Origin: Alphaproteobacteria bacterium SS10 | Lineage (GTDB): Bacteria > Pseudomonadota > Alphaproteobacteria > TMED2 | Length of the DNA: 64,000 bases | Reading direction: 5' to 3' | Assembly (NCBI GenBank): GCA_019192455.1 | Contig: JAHCML010000003.1 | Coordinates: forward strand, 415,294-479,293 | Shown here: one piece after another, positions 1-10,716 of the stretch | Position numbering within the stretch: the stretch's first letter is position 1 | How the letters are laid out: the number at the start of each line of letters is the position of its first letter | Notes under the pieces: generated by a model | The model's input: the letters and a program-made list of their open reading frames with translations, nothing else | The model's database searches: none | Told to the model about the DNA's origin: nothing | Translations under genes and position numbers: made by a program

Positions 1-558
1 GTGGCTGACATGGCGCTTAAAGTTCGCCGGGGTCACGGTCAGTTCATAGCGCTGCTGCACATCAAGGCGCGGCGCGAAATCGATATCAAAGCCAAAGACC
101 TGCTCGGCATTGGGGAGAAGCTTGGCAAACTTGCCCTCTTCCTCAATCACGACTTCTTTCAGGATCTTCAGCATCTGGCGTGGCGCGCTCTGCACCTCAA
201 TACCAGCACATTCGATGAGGAAGACAAATGGCTCAGAGCTGCCGTCCATGATCGGCACTTCTGGGCCATCAAGCTCGACGACCACATTGTCGATGCTGCA
301 GCCACGAAGGGCAGCCATCACGTGCTCAACCGTGCTAACCGTCACTTCAGCGTCATTGCTGATCACCGTGCAGAGCTGGGTTTCGGTAACCCGGTCCCAT
401 GCGGCTGGGATCACATTGTCCCGGTCCGTCACATCGGTACGCACAAAGCGGATACCGCTGTTGATCGGGGCAGGCACAAGGCGCAGTGAGGTCTTACGAC
501 CCGAATGGACGCCAATGCCGGTGCAGTGAATGCTGGTCTTAATAGACCGCTGCATCAT
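1..558 (-). CDS. lpxC: LpxC, UDP-3-O-acyl-N-acetylglucosamine deacetylase, 5' part (3' end outside window)
   Basis: LpxC is the zinc deacetylase of the first committed step of lipid A synthesis, in the cytoplasm. I translated the minus strand by hand: 186 codons stay open to the window edge. The N-terminus shows GIGVHSGR, then TVEHVMAAL with His79 matching the first zinc ligand of E. coli LpxC, and DGPEVPIMDGSS. The second zinc site and C-terminus lie outside the window. The start at 558 is preceded by GGAAG; an in-frame ATG at 600 just after a stop is possible but poorer. It lies downstream of the ftsZ terminator, so it probably has its own promoter in the roughly 210-base gap. That gap is AT-richer than its surroundings and shows no other gene. 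Confidence 0.93.
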   Translation of the reverse strand, partial: MMQRSIKTSIHCTGIGVHSGRKTSLRLVPAPINSGIRFVRTDVTDRDNVIPAAWDRVTETQLCTVISNDAEVTVSTVEHVMAALRGCSIDNVVVELDGPEVPIMDGSSEPFVFLIECAGIEVQSAPRQMLKILKEVVIEEEGKFAKLLPNAEQVFGFDIDFAPRLDVQQRYELTVTPANFKRHVSH

Positions 559-770
559 CGCTTCCACGGTGTTGTTCAGATAGTGCACGGGGGCTCGCAT
601 CTAACTGTGATCGTGACCAGACCAATACGCCTGAAGCGCGAAAGGTGGTCGCTTTTGTTGACGATGCGGATTTAGCAGTCGCAGCACAACCTCTCAAATC
701 AACCATTGTTACTCTCTGTAACAGTCGGAAATATAAGCGAATCGAATTTGATAGCGAAATGGTGCACTGC

Positions 771-802
771 AAAAAGCCCCGGCTTTTAGAGGCCGGGGCT
801 TA
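771..802 (-). terminator. Rho-independent terminator after ftsZ
   Basis: A perfect 9-bp GC-rich stem (AGCCCCGGC at 775-783 pairing with GCCGGGGCT at 792-800) has an 8-base loop. Read on the minus strand it is followed by five T residues (771-775). It sits 56 bases past the ftsZ stop, so it should end the dcw transcript before lpxC. Confidence 0.9.
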
Positions 803-857
803 ATTGCTTGGGGATAACAGGCTGTGGCCAGCTCCCGATTTTGTAATCAGCTACCGC

Positions 858-2675
858 TTAGTTAGCCTGACGACGTAAAAATGCTGGAATATCAAGCATT
901 TCCTCGTCTGCCTCTGGGCTCTCAGCCGGTGAGGCAGGGGCGATATTCAGGCTTGGTTGCGCAGCGGCGGCTGCTGTTCGGGCCGGCCCAGCCGGACGGG
1001 CTGGTTGGGGCGCTGCCGCAGCAGGACGATCCAGGCTTGGTCGAGCGGCCGCTGGCATGCTCACGGGACGGGCCGCTGCAGGTGCCTGTGGTGCCTTTTC
1101 TGTGACTTTTTGGTCAGCATTTGATTGCTCATCCTTGCTCCAGCCTAGGCCGGTAACCCGGTCAAATAGGGACCGCTTGCGGGTCTCTTGGCCGTTCCCG
1201 CCGCCATTGGCGAGGGCAGCTGCCGCAAATGGGTCTGGCTGGGCGTCACGGGCAACCTCTGGCTTGATGCCTGGGTCAACCGGTGCGGGTGGGATGAACG
1301 CATCGTCGCGGCGCTCTGGCAGTGGGCGGGCGCTGGCAGCTGGCTCTTCAACCGGCTTTGGTGCGGCCTGGTCCAGCAGGCTTGGTGGTACCATCGCCGC
1401 TGGTGCGACAGGTGGGGCAACTGCTGCTGGTGGCGCCACTGGTGCAGCTGCGGCCGCTGGCTTCGCCATTGGTGCCGTCAGATCTTCCAGATCGACCTGT
1501 GGGTCATCCATATCACGGCCTAGCTCTGCCGCTGGTTCCATATCGTCCAGTGCTGGGACTGGATCGACCACATCTTCATCCATCTCTGGTAGCGCAGCGG
1601 CGACCGCTGGCTCTTCCTCGATGACCTCTTCGACCTTTTCCTCAACAACCGGCTTGGCGACGGCTTTGGTCACTGGGGTCTCAATCGGGCGTGGCTGGGC
1701 GCCTGCCTCAACATCGATGCCGGTGGCGACAACGGAGACGCGCATTAGGCCATCCATCGCCTCATCGAAGGTTGAGCCGAAGATGATGTTAGCGTCTGGG
1801 TCCACTTCCTGACGGATGCGGTTGGCGGCTTCATCGACCTCAAACAGCGTCATATCCATGCCGCCGGTGATGTTGATGAGGATACCGCGAGCACCCTGCA
1901 TGGAAGTGTCTTCCAGCAGTGGGTTGGAGATGGCGGCTTCTGCAGCCTCGGTCGCGCGGCGCTCGCCAGAAGCTTCGCCGGTGCCCATCATCGCCTTACC
2001 CATCTCTTGCATCACCGTCTTGATGTCGGCGAAGTCGAGGTTGATCAGGCCAGGCATGATCATCAGGTCGGTCACGCCCCGTACACCAGCGTGCAGAACG
2101 TCGTCGGCCATCTTGAACGCATCAGCGAAGGTGGTCTTCTCATTCGCGAGGCGGAACAGGTTCTGGTTCGGAATAACGATCAGCGTGTCGACATAGGCCT
2201 GCAGCTCTTTGATGCCAGCCTCAGCGGTCCGCATCCGGTGCGCGCCTTCAAACTGGAACGGCTTGGTCACAACACCAACGGTTAGGATGCCAGCTTCGCG
2301 ACAGGCCTGTGCGATGACCGGGCCAGCGCCGGTGCCGGTGCCACCGCCCATGCCGGCGGTGATGAAGACCATGTTGGCACCTTCCAGGTGATCCATGATC
2401 TCAGCCAGCGCTTCCTCAGCGGCGGCCTTACCAACCTCTGGGCGAGAACCAGCGCCCAGGCCCTGCGTCGTTTCATGGCCCAGCTGGACCTTCATGTCCG
2501 ATGGGTTGCCGTGCAGTGCCTGCGCGTCTGTGTTGGCAACGACGAAGCTAACGCCCTCAAGATTTGAGCGGATCATGTTGGTGACGGCATTACCGCCGGC
2601 ACCACCGACCCCGATGACAAAAATCTTAGGTGTCAGGGCTGAGTCCTCATTCTGGGGAACCGTGACATTGATCAT
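858..2675 (-). CDS. ftsZ: Cell division GTPase FtsZ
   Basis: Tubulin homologue that polymerises into the cytokinetic Z ring. Residues 15-325 form the GTPase and tubulin-C domains, with GGAGGNA near 24-30 and the signature GGGTGTG at 110-116. Residues about 330-590 are a low-complexity Ala/Pro/Glu-rich linker, and the protein ends in DIPAFLRRQ, the conserved peptide that binds FtsA and other partners. At 605 residues it is much longer than E. coli FtsZ (383), as is usual for alphaproteobacteria with long linkers. A good GGAGAG lies upstream of the ATG. The 160-base gap to ftsA (2676-2835) contains a short CGGCC/GGCCG inverted repeat and may hold an extra ftsZ promoter, but I could not assign one. 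Confidence 0.98.
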   Translation of the reverse strand: MINVTVPQNEDSALTPKIFVIGVGGAGGNAVTNMIRSNLEGVSFVVANTDAQALHGNPSDMKVQLGHETTQGLGAGSRPEVGKAAAEEALAEIMDHLEGANMVFITAGMGGGTGTGAGPVIAQACREAGILTVGVVTKPFQFEGAHRMRTAEAGIKELQAYVDTLIVIPNQNLFRLANEKTTFADAFKMADDVLHAGVRGVTDLMIMPGLINLDFADIKTVMQEMGKAMMGTGEASGERRATEAAEAAISNPLLEDTSMQGARGILINITGGMDMTLFEVDEAANRIRQEVDPDANIIFGSTFDEAMDGLMRVSVVATGIDVEAGAQPRPIETPVTKAVAKPVVEEKVEEVIEEEPAVAAALPEMDEDVVDPVPALDDMEPAAELGRDMDDPQVDLEDLTAPMAKPAAAAAPVAPPAAVAPPVAPAAMVPPSLLDQAAPKPVEEPAASARPLPERRDDAFIPPAPVDPGIKPEVARDAQPDPFAAAALANGGGNGQETRKRSLFDRVTGLGWSKDEQSNADQKVTEKAPQAPAAARPVSMPAAARPSLDRPAAAAPQPARPAGPARTAAAAAQPSLNIAPASPAESPEADEEMLDIPAFLRRQAN

Positions 2676-2835
2676 AACGCTCTCCGATTGGCTGCTGCGC
2701 GGGCGTGAACTGATGGCGGCCGGTAATTGGCCGGACTCATTAAGCTAGGCTGGCTGGAATCCGTGATGCATCCCCGGTTGGGCGGGGTAAGGGCAGCTTT
2801 TGGGCCCCTGTGTGTCTTGTGCATCGCAAGGCGGA

Positions 2836-4107
2836 TCACAGATTTTCCTTCAGCCAACTGCCAACCCGTTGATACCAGGGCGTTTCCGTCGCCACGGCGG
2901 TCATTTCCGGGATGGTTTCAATGCGGTGTTCGAGGCCGTAATGCAGCAGACCTGCCGTGGTGGCAAAGCCCGGGCCAGTGGTCGCTGGGGCCAAACCAAG
3001 CAATCGATTCGGGCGGCCTAAGCGGACCTGTTTGTCCATCATAACACCGGCAAGCTCACGGATACCGGTGATTTGGCTCGATCCGCCGGTCAGCACAACA
3101 CGGCGGCCACCGATCTGGTCGGCGCCGGCCCGTTCCAGGCGTAGGCGGACCAGTTCAAATATTTCCTCAAGCCGGGGGCGCATAATGCCAACCACTATTG
3201 AGCGTGGGACCTGATGTTGGCCACCGCCATCTTGGTCATCGCCAAGCAGTGGTACATCGATCAACTCTTGATCATCTCCGCTGGCGGGCAGGGCGCTGCC
3301 AAACAGGGTTTTGATCCGTTCAGCATGGCCAACCGCAGTGCCGAGGCCGCGCGCCAGATCATTGGTCACATGGCTACCGCCAACGGGCAGGCAATCGGTA
3401 TGAACCGTTCCCATATCGCTGAACACCGCGATGTCCGTTGTGCCGCCACCAATATCAACGAGGGTAACGCCGAGGCGCATCTCATCCTCGGTCAGGCTGG
3501 CAAGGCCAGCGGCGTAAGAGCCAAGGCAGAAGGCCTCAACATTCAGCTCAGACCGCTCAATACAGGCGGAGAGGTTGCGCATGGGGCCGGTGGCGCCGCT
3601 GACGAGATGCAGATGCACACCTAGGCGTTTGCCATACATGCCGAGCGGGTCTTCGATCCCGGCTTGCCCATCAAGGGAATACCCAACAGGCATAGCGTGG
3701 ACGAGGTCTTGATCCTCACCAAGATCGACGGCCTGTGCCTGGCCAATGGCGCGATATACCTCGGCCTCGGTTACCTGCTCACCCGGGACGGTAATATCGA
3801 TCTCAGCCCGGTGGGATCGGGCATGCGGACCGGAGAGGTTTACCAGCACGGTTTCAATCGCCTGCCCGGCCATCCGCTCAGCCTGATGGACGGCATGGCT
3901 AATGGCCACTGATGCCGCTTCCATATCAACAACGGCACCGGCCTTAACGCCGGCGGCGGCATGATGACCAATCCCGACAATGCGCAGATGGCCTGCCTCC
4001 TCAACCCGCGCCATGAAGCAGCAGATCTTGGTTGAGCCAACATCAAGCGCAGTGATTAAGCTGCCGGCTGGTCGGCGCCGGTTATGGCGAATGCTGGTAA
4101 AGCCCAT
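2836..4107 (-). CDS. ftsA: Cell division protein FtsA
   Basis: Actin-like ATPase that tethers FtsZ to the inner membrane. The N-terminus has the phosphate-1 motif ALDVGSTK (about residues 20-27), the middle has DIGGGTTD (phosphate 2), and a VLTGGSS motif lies further on. The last residues, WYQRVGSWLKENL, form the expected amphipathic membrane-targeting helix. Length 423 is normal. It follows ftsQ by 35 bases and precedes ftsZ by 160 bases, the standard ftsQ-ftsA-ftsZ order. The ribosome binding site ahead of the ATG is weak (ACGGGA), so modest initiation relative to ftsZ is plausible. Confidence 0.97.
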   Translation of the reverse strand: MGFTSIRHNRRRPAGSLITALDVGSTKICCFMARVEEAGHLRIVGIGHHAAAGVKAGAVVDMEAASVAISHAVHQAERMAGQAIETVLVNLSGPHARSHRAEIDITVPGEQVTEAEVYRAIGQAQAVDLGEDQDLVHAMPVGYSLDGQAGIEDPLGMYGKRLGVHLHLVSGATGPMRNLSACIERSELNVEAFCLGSYAAGLASLTEDEMRLGVTLVDIGGGTTDIAVFSDMGTVHTDCLPVGGSHVTNDLARGLGTAVGHAERIKTLFGSALPASGDDQELIDVPLLGDDQDGGGQHQVPRSIVVGIMRPRLEEIFELVRLRLERAGADQIGGRRVVLTGGSSQITGIRELAGVMMDKQVRLGRPNRLLGLAPATTGPGFATTAGLLHYGLEHRIETIPEMTAVATETPWYQRVGSWLKENL

Positions 4108-4142
4108 CGGTCCCGTGTCTCTCTTCTCTTCAGGCCTTGCCG

Positions 4143-5057
4143 TTACAAGCTTTGCTGGGGATCGATGCGCTGTGCCACTTCCGGGGATGGGGTTTGCACC
4201 ACCAGCCGGTCATCAAAGCGCAGGTCGATGCTCAACACATCTTGGTCCAAAATTTGGTGCTCGCCCTGAACCCGCATTAAACGCTCAAGCGCGTCAGACG
4301 CGCCCAGTTCAGGCAGGCGGATCACCACCTCATTATCTAAGGTCAAATCCCAGCGCCGATCACCGATCCAGGCAGCCGCGACGAGACGCTCAGCAATCTC
4401 AGGCGCATAGGCGATGAGGCCAAATAGGTCCCGCGTCTTGGTCGCGGCACCGTGGCCAGCCAAGAGTGGGAGGTGGCGATAATCAGTCACGTCAGCCGTA
4501 TCCAGCACATGGCCATCGGCATCGATGAGTGAAATCTCACCGTCGCGCTGCCAAAGGGCGGCGGGCTCACGCTCATCCAAGCGGATTTGGATCAGGTCGG
4601 GCAGTTGCCGACGCACCGTGACCGAGCCAACCCAGCTCAACCGCTCAAGTTGAACGCGCGCGGTTTCAGGGTCAAAGCCCAGGATCGGGTCACCCTGCTC
4701 AACATTCAAAATGGCGAGGATGGTTTCCTTCGGCACCTCTTGGCGGCCAACAACCCGAACGTCAGCGACCGCGAAGCCGAGATCAGCGCTCCAATCCAAA
4801 AGGTCGTGGACAACGGCATTCTGGGTGCGGGCAACCCAGCCTGACGCAACGGCCCAATAGCCAGCGCCAACGACAGTGCCGAGAATGGGCAGGGCCATGG
4901 CGACCCCGATCAACGGGCGGCGCCATTTGGCAATCTGTTGGCGGCGCCAATCAGCCAGCTTTTGTCGCCAAACCGGCATTGGCTTATCTGACTGGCCAGC
5001 CTTGGCCGTCCTCTTAACTGTTTGGGATTTTTGGGTGCCTTTGCTTACACGCGGCAT
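4143..5057 (-). CDS. ftsQ: Cell division protein FtsQ (POTRA domain)
   Basis: Bitopic divisome protein linking early and late division proteins through the FtsQLB complex. A basic cytoplasmic N-terminus (Lys/Arg-rich, about 1-55) is followed by one membrane segment around residues 58-80 and a periplasmic POTRA plus beta domain. I chose the ATG at 5057 (MPRVSKG, 304 residues), not an in-frame start 27 bases upstream, because TGGAGGA lies 7 bases ahead of it. It overlaps the 3' end of ddl by 13 bases, which suggests translational coupling. Overall similarity of FtsQ proteins is low, so identity rests on position, topology and the POTRA-like segment with VVGRQEV. Confidence 0.93.
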   Translation of the reverse strand: MPRVSKGTQKSQTVKRTAKAGQSDKPMPVWRQKLADWRRQQIAKWRRPLIGVAMALPILGTVVGAGYWAVASGWVARTQNAVVHDLLDWSADLGFAVADVRVVGRQEVPKETILAILNVEQGDPILGFDPETARVQLERLSWVGSVTVRRQLPDLIQIRLDEREPAALWQRDGEISLIDADGHVLDTADVTDYRHLPLLAGHGAATKTRDLFGLIAYAPEIAERLVAAAWIGDRRWDLTLDNEVVIRLPELGASDALERLMRVQGEHQILDQDVLSIDLRFDDRLVVQTPSPEVAQRIDPQQSL

Positions 5058-5977
5058 AGGGCATCCTCCATCAACCATTCGCACAACTCACCAAAACTAA
5101 TGCCAATATGCTCCGCTTGCTCAGGCACAAGGCTAATTGGCGTAAATCCTGGCTGTGTGTTGATCTCTAGGAACACCAGACCGTCGGTGCTTGGCTTGGT
5201 GTCATCCCAGCGGAAATCGGTCCTGGTCACGCCACGACAGCCCAGCGCTTGATGCATCGCCAGCGCCTGCTCCTTGGCCGCCTGCTCAATCTCAGTAGGG
5301 ATTTTGGCTGGGATCACATGGTGGGCAACGCCCTCGGTATATTTGGCGTGGTAATCGAAGAAGCCTTCCTCATGGAAAATTTCGGTAACGGCGAGGGCAC
5401 GGTCACCCATCACACCAACCGTCAATTCGTGACCGGGAATGAAGTCCTCAACCAGGAACAGAGTGTCAGGATCACCATGCTCAAGCTTCAGGTCATTTTG
5501 GCCGGGATGGACAATGCTGATCCCAACGCTGGAGCCTTCCGATGCCGGTTTGATCACATAAGGCGGTTTAAGCTCGATACCGCCATTCTCGATCTCGGCC
5601 CGGCTCAAAACCTGTGCGTCGGCAATGTTAAGCCCAGCGAAGGAGGCGACGCGTTTCGCGCCCGGCTTCTTCATCGCCATTGCTGAGGCACTAATGCCGG
5701 AATGGGTGTAGGGCACGCCCATCATTTCCAGCACGCCCTGGATCACGCCATCTTCACCTCCCTCACCATGGAGGGCATTGAAGGCGACATCTGGTTTGGG
5801 CGTTAGGGCCTCATGCAGGGCCTGGATATCGCGGGTAACATCGACCCGGCGCACCTTATGGCCTCGCGCCTCGAGGGCATCGGCGATCGCCGCGCCACTG
5901 ACGAGAGAGACTTCGCGTTCAGCTGACCAACCGCCGAGTAGTACGGCGACCTCTGTGCCTTTGGGCATGGTCTTCAT
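5045..5977 (-). CDS. ddl: D-alanine--D-alanine ligase
   Basis: ATP-grasp ligase that makes the D-Ala-D-Ala dipeptide added by MurF. The N-terminal VLLGGWSAEREVSL is the family signature. The central part has YVIKPASEGSSVGI (nucleotide-binding loop), and EINTQPGFTPISL near the C-terminus matches the metal-binding ExNTxPG motif. Length 310 is normal for DdlB. AGGAG lies 8 bases before the ATG, and the start overlaps the murB stop as ATGA. Confidence 0.97.
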   Translation of the reverse strand: MKTMPKGTEVAVLLGGWSAEREVSLVSGAAIADALEARGHKVRRVDVTRDIQALHEALTPKPDVAFNALHGEGGEDGVIQGVLEMMGVPYTHSGISASAMAMKKPGAKRVASFAGLNIADAQVLSRAEIENGGIELKPPYVIKPASEGSSVGISIVHPGQNDLKLEHGDPDTLFLVEDFIPGHELTVGVMGDRALAVTEIFHEEGFFDYHAKYTEGVAHHVIPAKIPTEIEQAAKEQALAMHQALGCRGVTRTDFRWDDTKPSTDGLVFLEINTQPGFTPISLVPEQAEHIGISFGELCEWLMEDALCRV

Positions 5978-6918
5978 CCTTTCGCTCCTGTCTCAATTTG
6001 TGCCGGATTGCCGATCCGCTTGATCTCCCAGCGCAGCTCAACGCCGCTATGCTCCATCACCCGCCGGCGAACCTCTTCACCTAGGGCTTCCAGATCAGCG
6101 GCGGTTGCATCACCGGTATTGATCATGAAATTGCAGTGCTGTTCAGACATCTGGGCGGCGCCCACCATCAGGCCACGGCAACCCGCCGCATCGATCAGCT
6201 GCCAGGCCTTATGCCCCTCGGGGTTAGCGAAGGTGGAGCCGCCGGTTCGCTCTTTGATCGGCTGGGTTTCCGCCCGTTGTGTCTGGATCTCGGTGATACG
6301 GGCCGCAATCGCATCGGTATCGCCGGGATCAGCCTGGAACCATGCGCGGGTGTAAAGCCAATCGGCTGGTGCCTCACTATGGCGATAGCTTAGGCCCAGC
6401 TCACCTGCCGGAACGCGTTTGATGTCGCCGTCTCGGGTGACGGCCTCGACCTCAATCAATCGGTCTTTGATCTCACCACCATAGGCGCCGGCATTCATGC
6501 GCAGGCCGCCGCCAATGGTGCCAGGGATGCCGGCCAAAAACTCGAGGCCAGCCAGACCAGCATCGCGGGCGGTTAGGGCGACATTTAGGTCAAGGGCCGC
6601 TGCACCTGCCTCAACCACATCACCTTCAACTCTAATTTCGGCAAATGGGCCGCCGAAACGCACCACTGCGCCATCGATCCCGCCATCGCGGATCAACAGG
6701 TTTGACGCGACGCCAATCGGTGTCACCGGCACATCGCCGGGCAGGGCCGCCATAAAGGTCGCGAGGTCTTGGGTATCCGCCGGGCGGAACAACAGCTCCG
6801 CCGGGCCACCCACGCGGAACCAGGTGAGGGCGGCTAGCGGGGCATCATGCTTAACCCGGCCGTTTAGTTCAGGCAGGGCATCGCGCCAATCGGTGGCAAG
6901 GGCATGTGCGGCCATCAT
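5974..6918 (-). CDS. murB: UDP-N-acetylenolpyruvoylglucosamine reductase MurB
   Basis: FAD enzyme that reduces UDP-GlcNAc-enolpyruvate to UDP-MurNAc in the cytoplasm. [13 protein letters not shown] and [12 protein letters not shown] are FAD-binding elements, [19 protein letters not shown] is the classic MurB motif, and [10 protein letters not shown] carries the catalytic serine proton donor. At 314 residues without the E. coli-type insertion it looks like type II MurB. It overlaps murC and ddl by four bases each (ATGA), so translation is probably coupled on both sides. Confidence 0.97.
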   Translation of the reverse strand: MMAAHALATDWRDALPELNGRVKHDAPLAALTWFRVGGPAELLFRPADTQDLATFMAALPGDVPVTPIGVASNLLIRDGGIDGAVVRFGGPFAEIRVEGDVVEAGAAALDLNVALTARDAGLAGLEFLAGIPGTIGGGLRMNAGAYGGEIKDRLIEVEAVTRDGDIKRVPAGELGLSYRHSEAPADWLYTRAWFQADPGDTDAIAARITEIQTQRAETQPIKERTGGSTFANPEGHKAWQLIDAAGCRGLMVGAAQMSEQHCNFMINTGDATAADLEALGEEVRRRVMEHSGVELRWEIKRIGNPAQIETGAKG

Positions 6919-8363
6919 GCGGCACCCCCTTGCTTGGCAACGGGCATATCAAAGCGTTCGGCGAGTTGGTCTGGTAGGGCATTGGCCCAGGCCGTGATGT
7001 TGCCAGCGCCCAGGCAGACAACCAGATCACCAGGCTTGGCCATGGCGGCGACTACTTCTGGCAGCGCCTCTGGGCTCTTCAGCGCTTGGACATCGCGGTG
7101 GCCATGCATGCGCAGGCCTTCGACCATGGAATCTTTATCCGCGCCGGGGATTGGATCCTCACCAGCGGTATAGACATCGGCGATGACCACACTGTCGGCA
7201 TCGTTGAAGCAGGTGCAGAATTCCTCAAACAGATCGGATAGGCGCGTGTAGCGGTGCGGCTGCATAACCGCGATCACATTACCCTCACCGGCGGCCTGGC
7301 GTGCGGCCTTCAGGACGGCGGCGATCTCCACCGGGTGGTGGCCATAATCATCAATGACGCGGATGCCGTTCACCTCACCCGTGGTGGTGAACCGACGCTT
7401 CACACCTGAGAAGGTGGTGAAGGCCTTGCGAATAGCATCAGCGCCGACGCCCATCTCATGGGCAACCGCGATGGCGGCCAGGGCGTTTTGCACATTGTGG
7501 TCGCCATACATTGGCAAGAACAGGTCCCGGATTTCGCCCTCTGCCCCATCGCGCCCGGCGCGTTCGCTGATCTGAACGGTAAAGCGGCTGCCACGAGTGT
7601 CGGTGGTCAGGTCAATGCCACGGATATCCGCCTGGGGTGAGAAGCCATAGGTAATCACCCAGCGATCGGCGACCCGTGGGATCATCGCCTGCACTTCCGG
7701 ATGGTCAATGCAGACAGCTGCAAAGCCATAGAAGGGCAGGTTCAGGACAAAGCGGTCAAAGGCGCCGCGTAGGGCATCAAAATCACCGTAGTGATCCATA
7801 TGCTCTGGATCGATATTGGTAACCACAGCAGCGGTCGCGGGCAGGCGCACAAAGGTGCCGTCACTCTCATCCGCCTCAACCACCATCCAGTCGCCATCAC
7901 CAAGACGGGTATTGGTGCCATAGGCATTGATGATCCCGCCATTGATGACGGTTGGGTCTAGGCCAGCCGCTTCCATAACTGCCGCGACTAGGGAAGTGGT
8001 GGTGGTCTTGCCATGGGTGCCGCCAATCGCGACCGACCATTTAAGCCGCATTAGCTCAGCCAGCATCTCAGCCCGGCGCACAACTGGCACACGGGATTTG
8101 CGTGCGGCTGCAACCTCGGGATTATCTGGCTTTACCGCGGAGGAGATTACGCACACCACGGCGTCGCCCAAGTTCTCAGTCCGGTGGCCAACCTCAATCT
8201 TAATGCCCAGGCCGCGCAGGCGCTTCACATTCGCGCTGTCGGCGATGTCTGAGCCCTGAACGATATAGCCGAGATTGTGCAGCACTTCCGCGATACCGGA
8301 CATGCCGATACCGCCAATGCCGACGAAGTGCAGAGCACCGATATTGGATGGGATAGCTCTCAT
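6915..8363 (-). CDS. murC: UDP-N-acetylmuramate--L-alanine ligase MurC
   Basis: Adds L-Ala to UDP-MurNAc, the first amino acid of the stem peptide. The N-terminus has the nucleotide-binding [17 protein letters not shown], the P-loop is GTHGKTTTT, and [11 protein letters not shown] and [12 protein letters not shown] are characteristic Mur ligase motifs. [10 protein letters not shown] marks the C-terminal domain. At 482 residues it is full length. It is joined to murG upstream and murB downstream by four-base ATGA overlaps. Confidence 0.98.
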   Translation of the reverse strand: MRAIPSNIGALHFVGIGGIGMSGIAEVLHNLGYIVQGSDIADSANVKRLRGLGIKIEVGHRTENLGDAVVCVISSAVKPDNPEVAAARKSRVPVVRRAEMLAELMRLKWSVAIGGTHGKTTTTSLVAAVMEAAGLDPTVINGGIINAYGTNTRLGDGDWMVVEADESDGTFVRLPATAAVVTNIDPEHMDHYGDFDALRGAFDRFVLNLPFYGFAAVCIDHPEVQAMIPRVADRWVITYGFSPQADIRGIDLTTDTRGSRFTVQISERAGRDGAEGEIRDLFLPMYGDHNVQNALAAIAVAHEMGVGADAIRKAFTTFSGVKRRFTTTGEVNGIRVIDDYGHHPVEIAAVLKAARQAAGEGNVIAVMQPHRYTRLSDLFEEFCTCFNDADSVVIADVYTAGEDPIPGADKDSMVEGLRMHGHRDVQALKSPEALPEVVAAMAKPGDLVVCLGAGNITAWANALPDQLAERFDMPVAKQGGAA

Positions 8364-9547
8364 GGTGCTATCTCCATACCCAGCTGATTGGGGGTTTCGT
8401 TAGGCGTATTTGAGGCGGTTTCTTGACCAGCCTTGGCGCCAGGGTGGCTAAGCGCTTGGCCTGTAAGGCCTAGTACTAGATCTGCGAGTTTGTCGGCGGC
8501 ATCGATATGGGCGGCGTTACGCGCATTCGCGGCCGTTTCGGACAGTTTTTCTGGCGTGGTAAGCAATAACTCAAGGCGAGTCGCTAGCGCTTCAGCCGTG
8601 AAGCCATCTTGCGGCATCAGCCAGGCGGCATGCTGCTCAACCATCTGCTCAGCGTTCTTATGCTGGTGGTTATCCATGGCCGATGGGTAGGGCACCAGGA
8701 TCGCCGGGCGACCCGCTGCCGTCATCTCTGCCACCGTTGAGGCGCCAGCACGGGCGACCACCAAATGGGCCTCGGCCAGCCGCTTCGGCATATCGGTGAA
8801 GAAGGTTTGCAGCTCAACCTTTTGATTGATCTGGGCGTAGGCAAAGCGCGCCTCTTCAATATCGGCGGGGCGGGCCTGTTGTGTGATGACGAGCCGCTGC
8901 CGAAGATGGCTCGGCAGGCGTTCCACCGCCTTGGGTAAAATCTCACTGAAGATCGTGGCGCCCTGGCTGCCGCCGATGATGAGTAGGTTTAAGGGGCCAT
9001 CCTCAGACGGTGCGGCATAGTCCTTGCCGTGCAGTTCAGCGATATCGGCCCGCACTGGGTTGCCGACCTGATGCTGTGGTGCCGCTTTGGCGGGTAGTCG
9101 CTCAACGGTTGGGAAGGCCGTGCCGATCGCCTTCACCTTGGCGGCGAGCAGGCGGTTTACTCGACCCAACACGGCATTCTGCTCATGCAGGATGACCGGC
9201 CGACCCTGGTGAAGGGCTGCCATCACGGTTGGCAGGGATGGGTAACCACCAAAGCCAACAATCGCTGCGGGCCTTTCCGTCAAATGCAGCCAATGGCTTT
9301 GCAGGTAGCCGAGCCCCTGCTTAATCACCATGCGGATCAGGCCTTTCAGGCCAGGCTTGCGACCAGCGGCCTGCACATGGTGCAGTTCAAGTGAGGCGAG
9401 GCCGCCACCGAAGTTTAGGCCGCGACGGTCGGTCGCTAGGATGACGCGGTGGCCACGGGCGATGAGTGCTTCGGCAAGTGCCTGGGCTGGGAATAGGTGC
9501 CCGCCAGTGCCGCCAGCGGCCAGAATGATGGGGCGCTGCTTACTCAT
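8360..9547 (-). CDS. murG: UDP-GlcNAc:lipid I transferase MurG
   Basis: Peripheral membrane GT28 enzyme that converts lipid I to lipid II on the inner leaflet. The glycine-rich loop [17 protein letters not shown] opens the protein, [10 protein letters not shown] and [12 protein letters not shown] follow, and the C-terminal half has IGGSQGA and [18 protein letters not shown] for donor binding. The C-terminus carries about 30 extra polar residues past the usual end, giving 395 residues against about 355 in E. coli. Four-base overlaps with ftsW and murC. Confidence 0.97.
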   Translation of the reverse strand: MSKQRPIILAAGGTGGHLFPAQALAEALIARGHRVILATDRRGLNFGGGLASLELHHVQAAGRKPGLKGLIRMVIKQGLGYLQSHWLHLTERPAAIVGFGGYPSLPTVMAALHQGRPVILHEQNAVLGRVNRLLAAKVKAIGTAFPTVERLPAKAAPQHQVGNPVRADIAELHGKDYAAPSEDGPLNLLIIGGSQGATIFSEILPKAVERLPSHLRQRLVITQQARPADIEEARFAYAQINQKVELQTFFTDMPKRLAEAHLVVARAGASTVAEMTAAGRPAILVPYPSAMDNHQHKNAEQMVEQHAAWLMPQDGFTAEALATRLELLLTTPEKLSETAANARNAAHIDAADKLADLVLGLTGQALSHPGAKAGQETASNTPNETPNQLGMEIAP

Positions 9548-10716
9548 GCTGTTTGCCCCCCAATCGGTGGGGCGGCATCGGCCTGAAGGCGGATGTTCAC
9601 CGGCATGGCACGGCGTGACCGCGTCAGCGCCAGAACAAAGCCCATGGCAATGCCAAGGCTAAGCAGGGATGAACCGCCATAGCTGATGAACGGCAGGGTC
9701 ATGCCCTTGGTCGGCATCAGGTGCAGGGCGGAGGCCATATGGATCAGCGCCTGAACCCCAAACTGGGTCAGGATGCCTGCGGTGGCCAGCAGGACAAAAA
9801 GGTCTGGCTGACGGCTGGCGCGGAGGAAACCGCGCAGCACGATAAAGCCAAACAGCATTAGCAAGAGAATGCAGGCGATCAGCCCCATCTCCTCACCTAA
9901 GACGGAGAATGCGAAATCAGCATGGGCGTCGGGTAGCTGGTGCTTTACCTCGCCTTGCGCGGGGCCGGTACCAAACCAGCCGCCATGGCGGAACGCCTCC
10001 AGCGACTTCTCAACCTGATAGGTGTCGCCGCTTGATGGGTCGAGGAACCGATCAATTCGGCTCTGCACGTGGTCGAATGTGAAATAGGCGCCAACCAAGC
10101 CCGCAAGCCCGGTCACGCCAAGGCAAATGACCAGTAGGATTGGCAGGCCAGCAAGGAAGAACTGAACCCCAAAAATCGTCAGCAGGACGAAGGTCTGACC
10201 CAAATCAGGCTGGATTAGCAGCAAGCTCGCCACCAGGCCGCAAACACCCATGGCCACCCAGTTGCCGGGGAAACCCTCCCCCTTCTGATGCAAGGCAAAG
10301 AGCCAGGCCGCCATAATGGCAAAGGCCGGCTTCATGAACTCAGAGCCCTGGATTGAGAAGCCGGCAATCCGCATCCAGCGGCTCGCCCCCTTGATCTCAT
10401 TGCCCAGGAATGGCGTTAGGATCAGCAGGGTCAGCGCGCCCAGGAAAACCAGGATACCAGCCCGTCTCACACCGGCGGTGGAGAGGAAGGATAAGCCCAC
10501 CATGATGGCCAGTGTCGGCAATAGCAGGATTAAATGGCGGTTTAGGAAGTGGCTGCCGTGAAGGCCAATACGCTCAGCCACCGGCGGGCTAGCTGCCGCA
10601 ATGACGAGAACGCCGAATAAGGCGAGGCCGACAATGGCGGTGAGCAGCCACCGATCAATGGTTAGCCACCAGACAGCGAGTTGAGAGTTTGCGGGAGCAG
10701 AGCGAAGTTGGCTCAT
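9544..10716 (-). CDS. ftsW: FtsW, septal peptidoglycan glycosyltransferase (SEDS family)
   Basis: Integral membrane SEDS polymerase that works with the class B PBP FtsI at the septum. About ten hydrophobic segments are visible. GNEIKGASRWM, a loop with YQVEKSLEAF, and LPDAHADFAFSVLGEEMG are family motifs, and the C-terminal MPTKGMTLPFISYGGSS is the SEDS signature. 390 residues, full length. The neighbours murD and murG overlap it by four bases, so lipid II synthesis and polymerisation are co-expressed. Its place in the dcw cluster beside ftsI supports FtsW, not RodA. Confidence 0.96.
   Translation of the reverse strand: MSQLRSAPANSQLAVWWLTIDRWLLTAIVGLALFGVLVIAAASPPVAERIGLHGSHFLNRHLILLLPTLAIMVGLSFLSTAGVRRAGILVFLGALTLLILTPFLGNEIKGASRWMRIAGFSIQGSEFMKPAFAIMAAWLFALHQKGEGFPGNWVAMGVCGLVASLLLIQPDLGQTFVLLTIFGVQFFLAGLPILLVICLGVTGLAGLVGAYFTFDHVQSRIDRFLDPSSGDTYQVEKSLEAFRHGGWFGTGPAQGEVKHQLPDAHADFAFSVLGEEMGLIACILLLMLFGFIVLRGFLRASRQPDLFVLLATAGILTQFGVQALIHMASALHLMPTKGMTLPFISYGGSSLLSLGIAMGFVLALTRSRRAMPVNIRLQADAAPPIGGQTA

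Noticed and set aside
1-489. 162-residue plus-strand reading frame at the window start
   Set aside because: It is the antisense of lpxC; the minus-strand translation carries the family motifs.
539-772. 77-residue minus-strand frame upstream of lpxC
   Set aside because: Overlaps the lpxC start out of frame and begins inside the ftsZ terminator region.
1057-1812. 251-residue plus-strand frame rich in Ala and Ser
   Set aside because: It is antisense to the FtsZ linker and its composition only mirrors the GC-rich linker codons.
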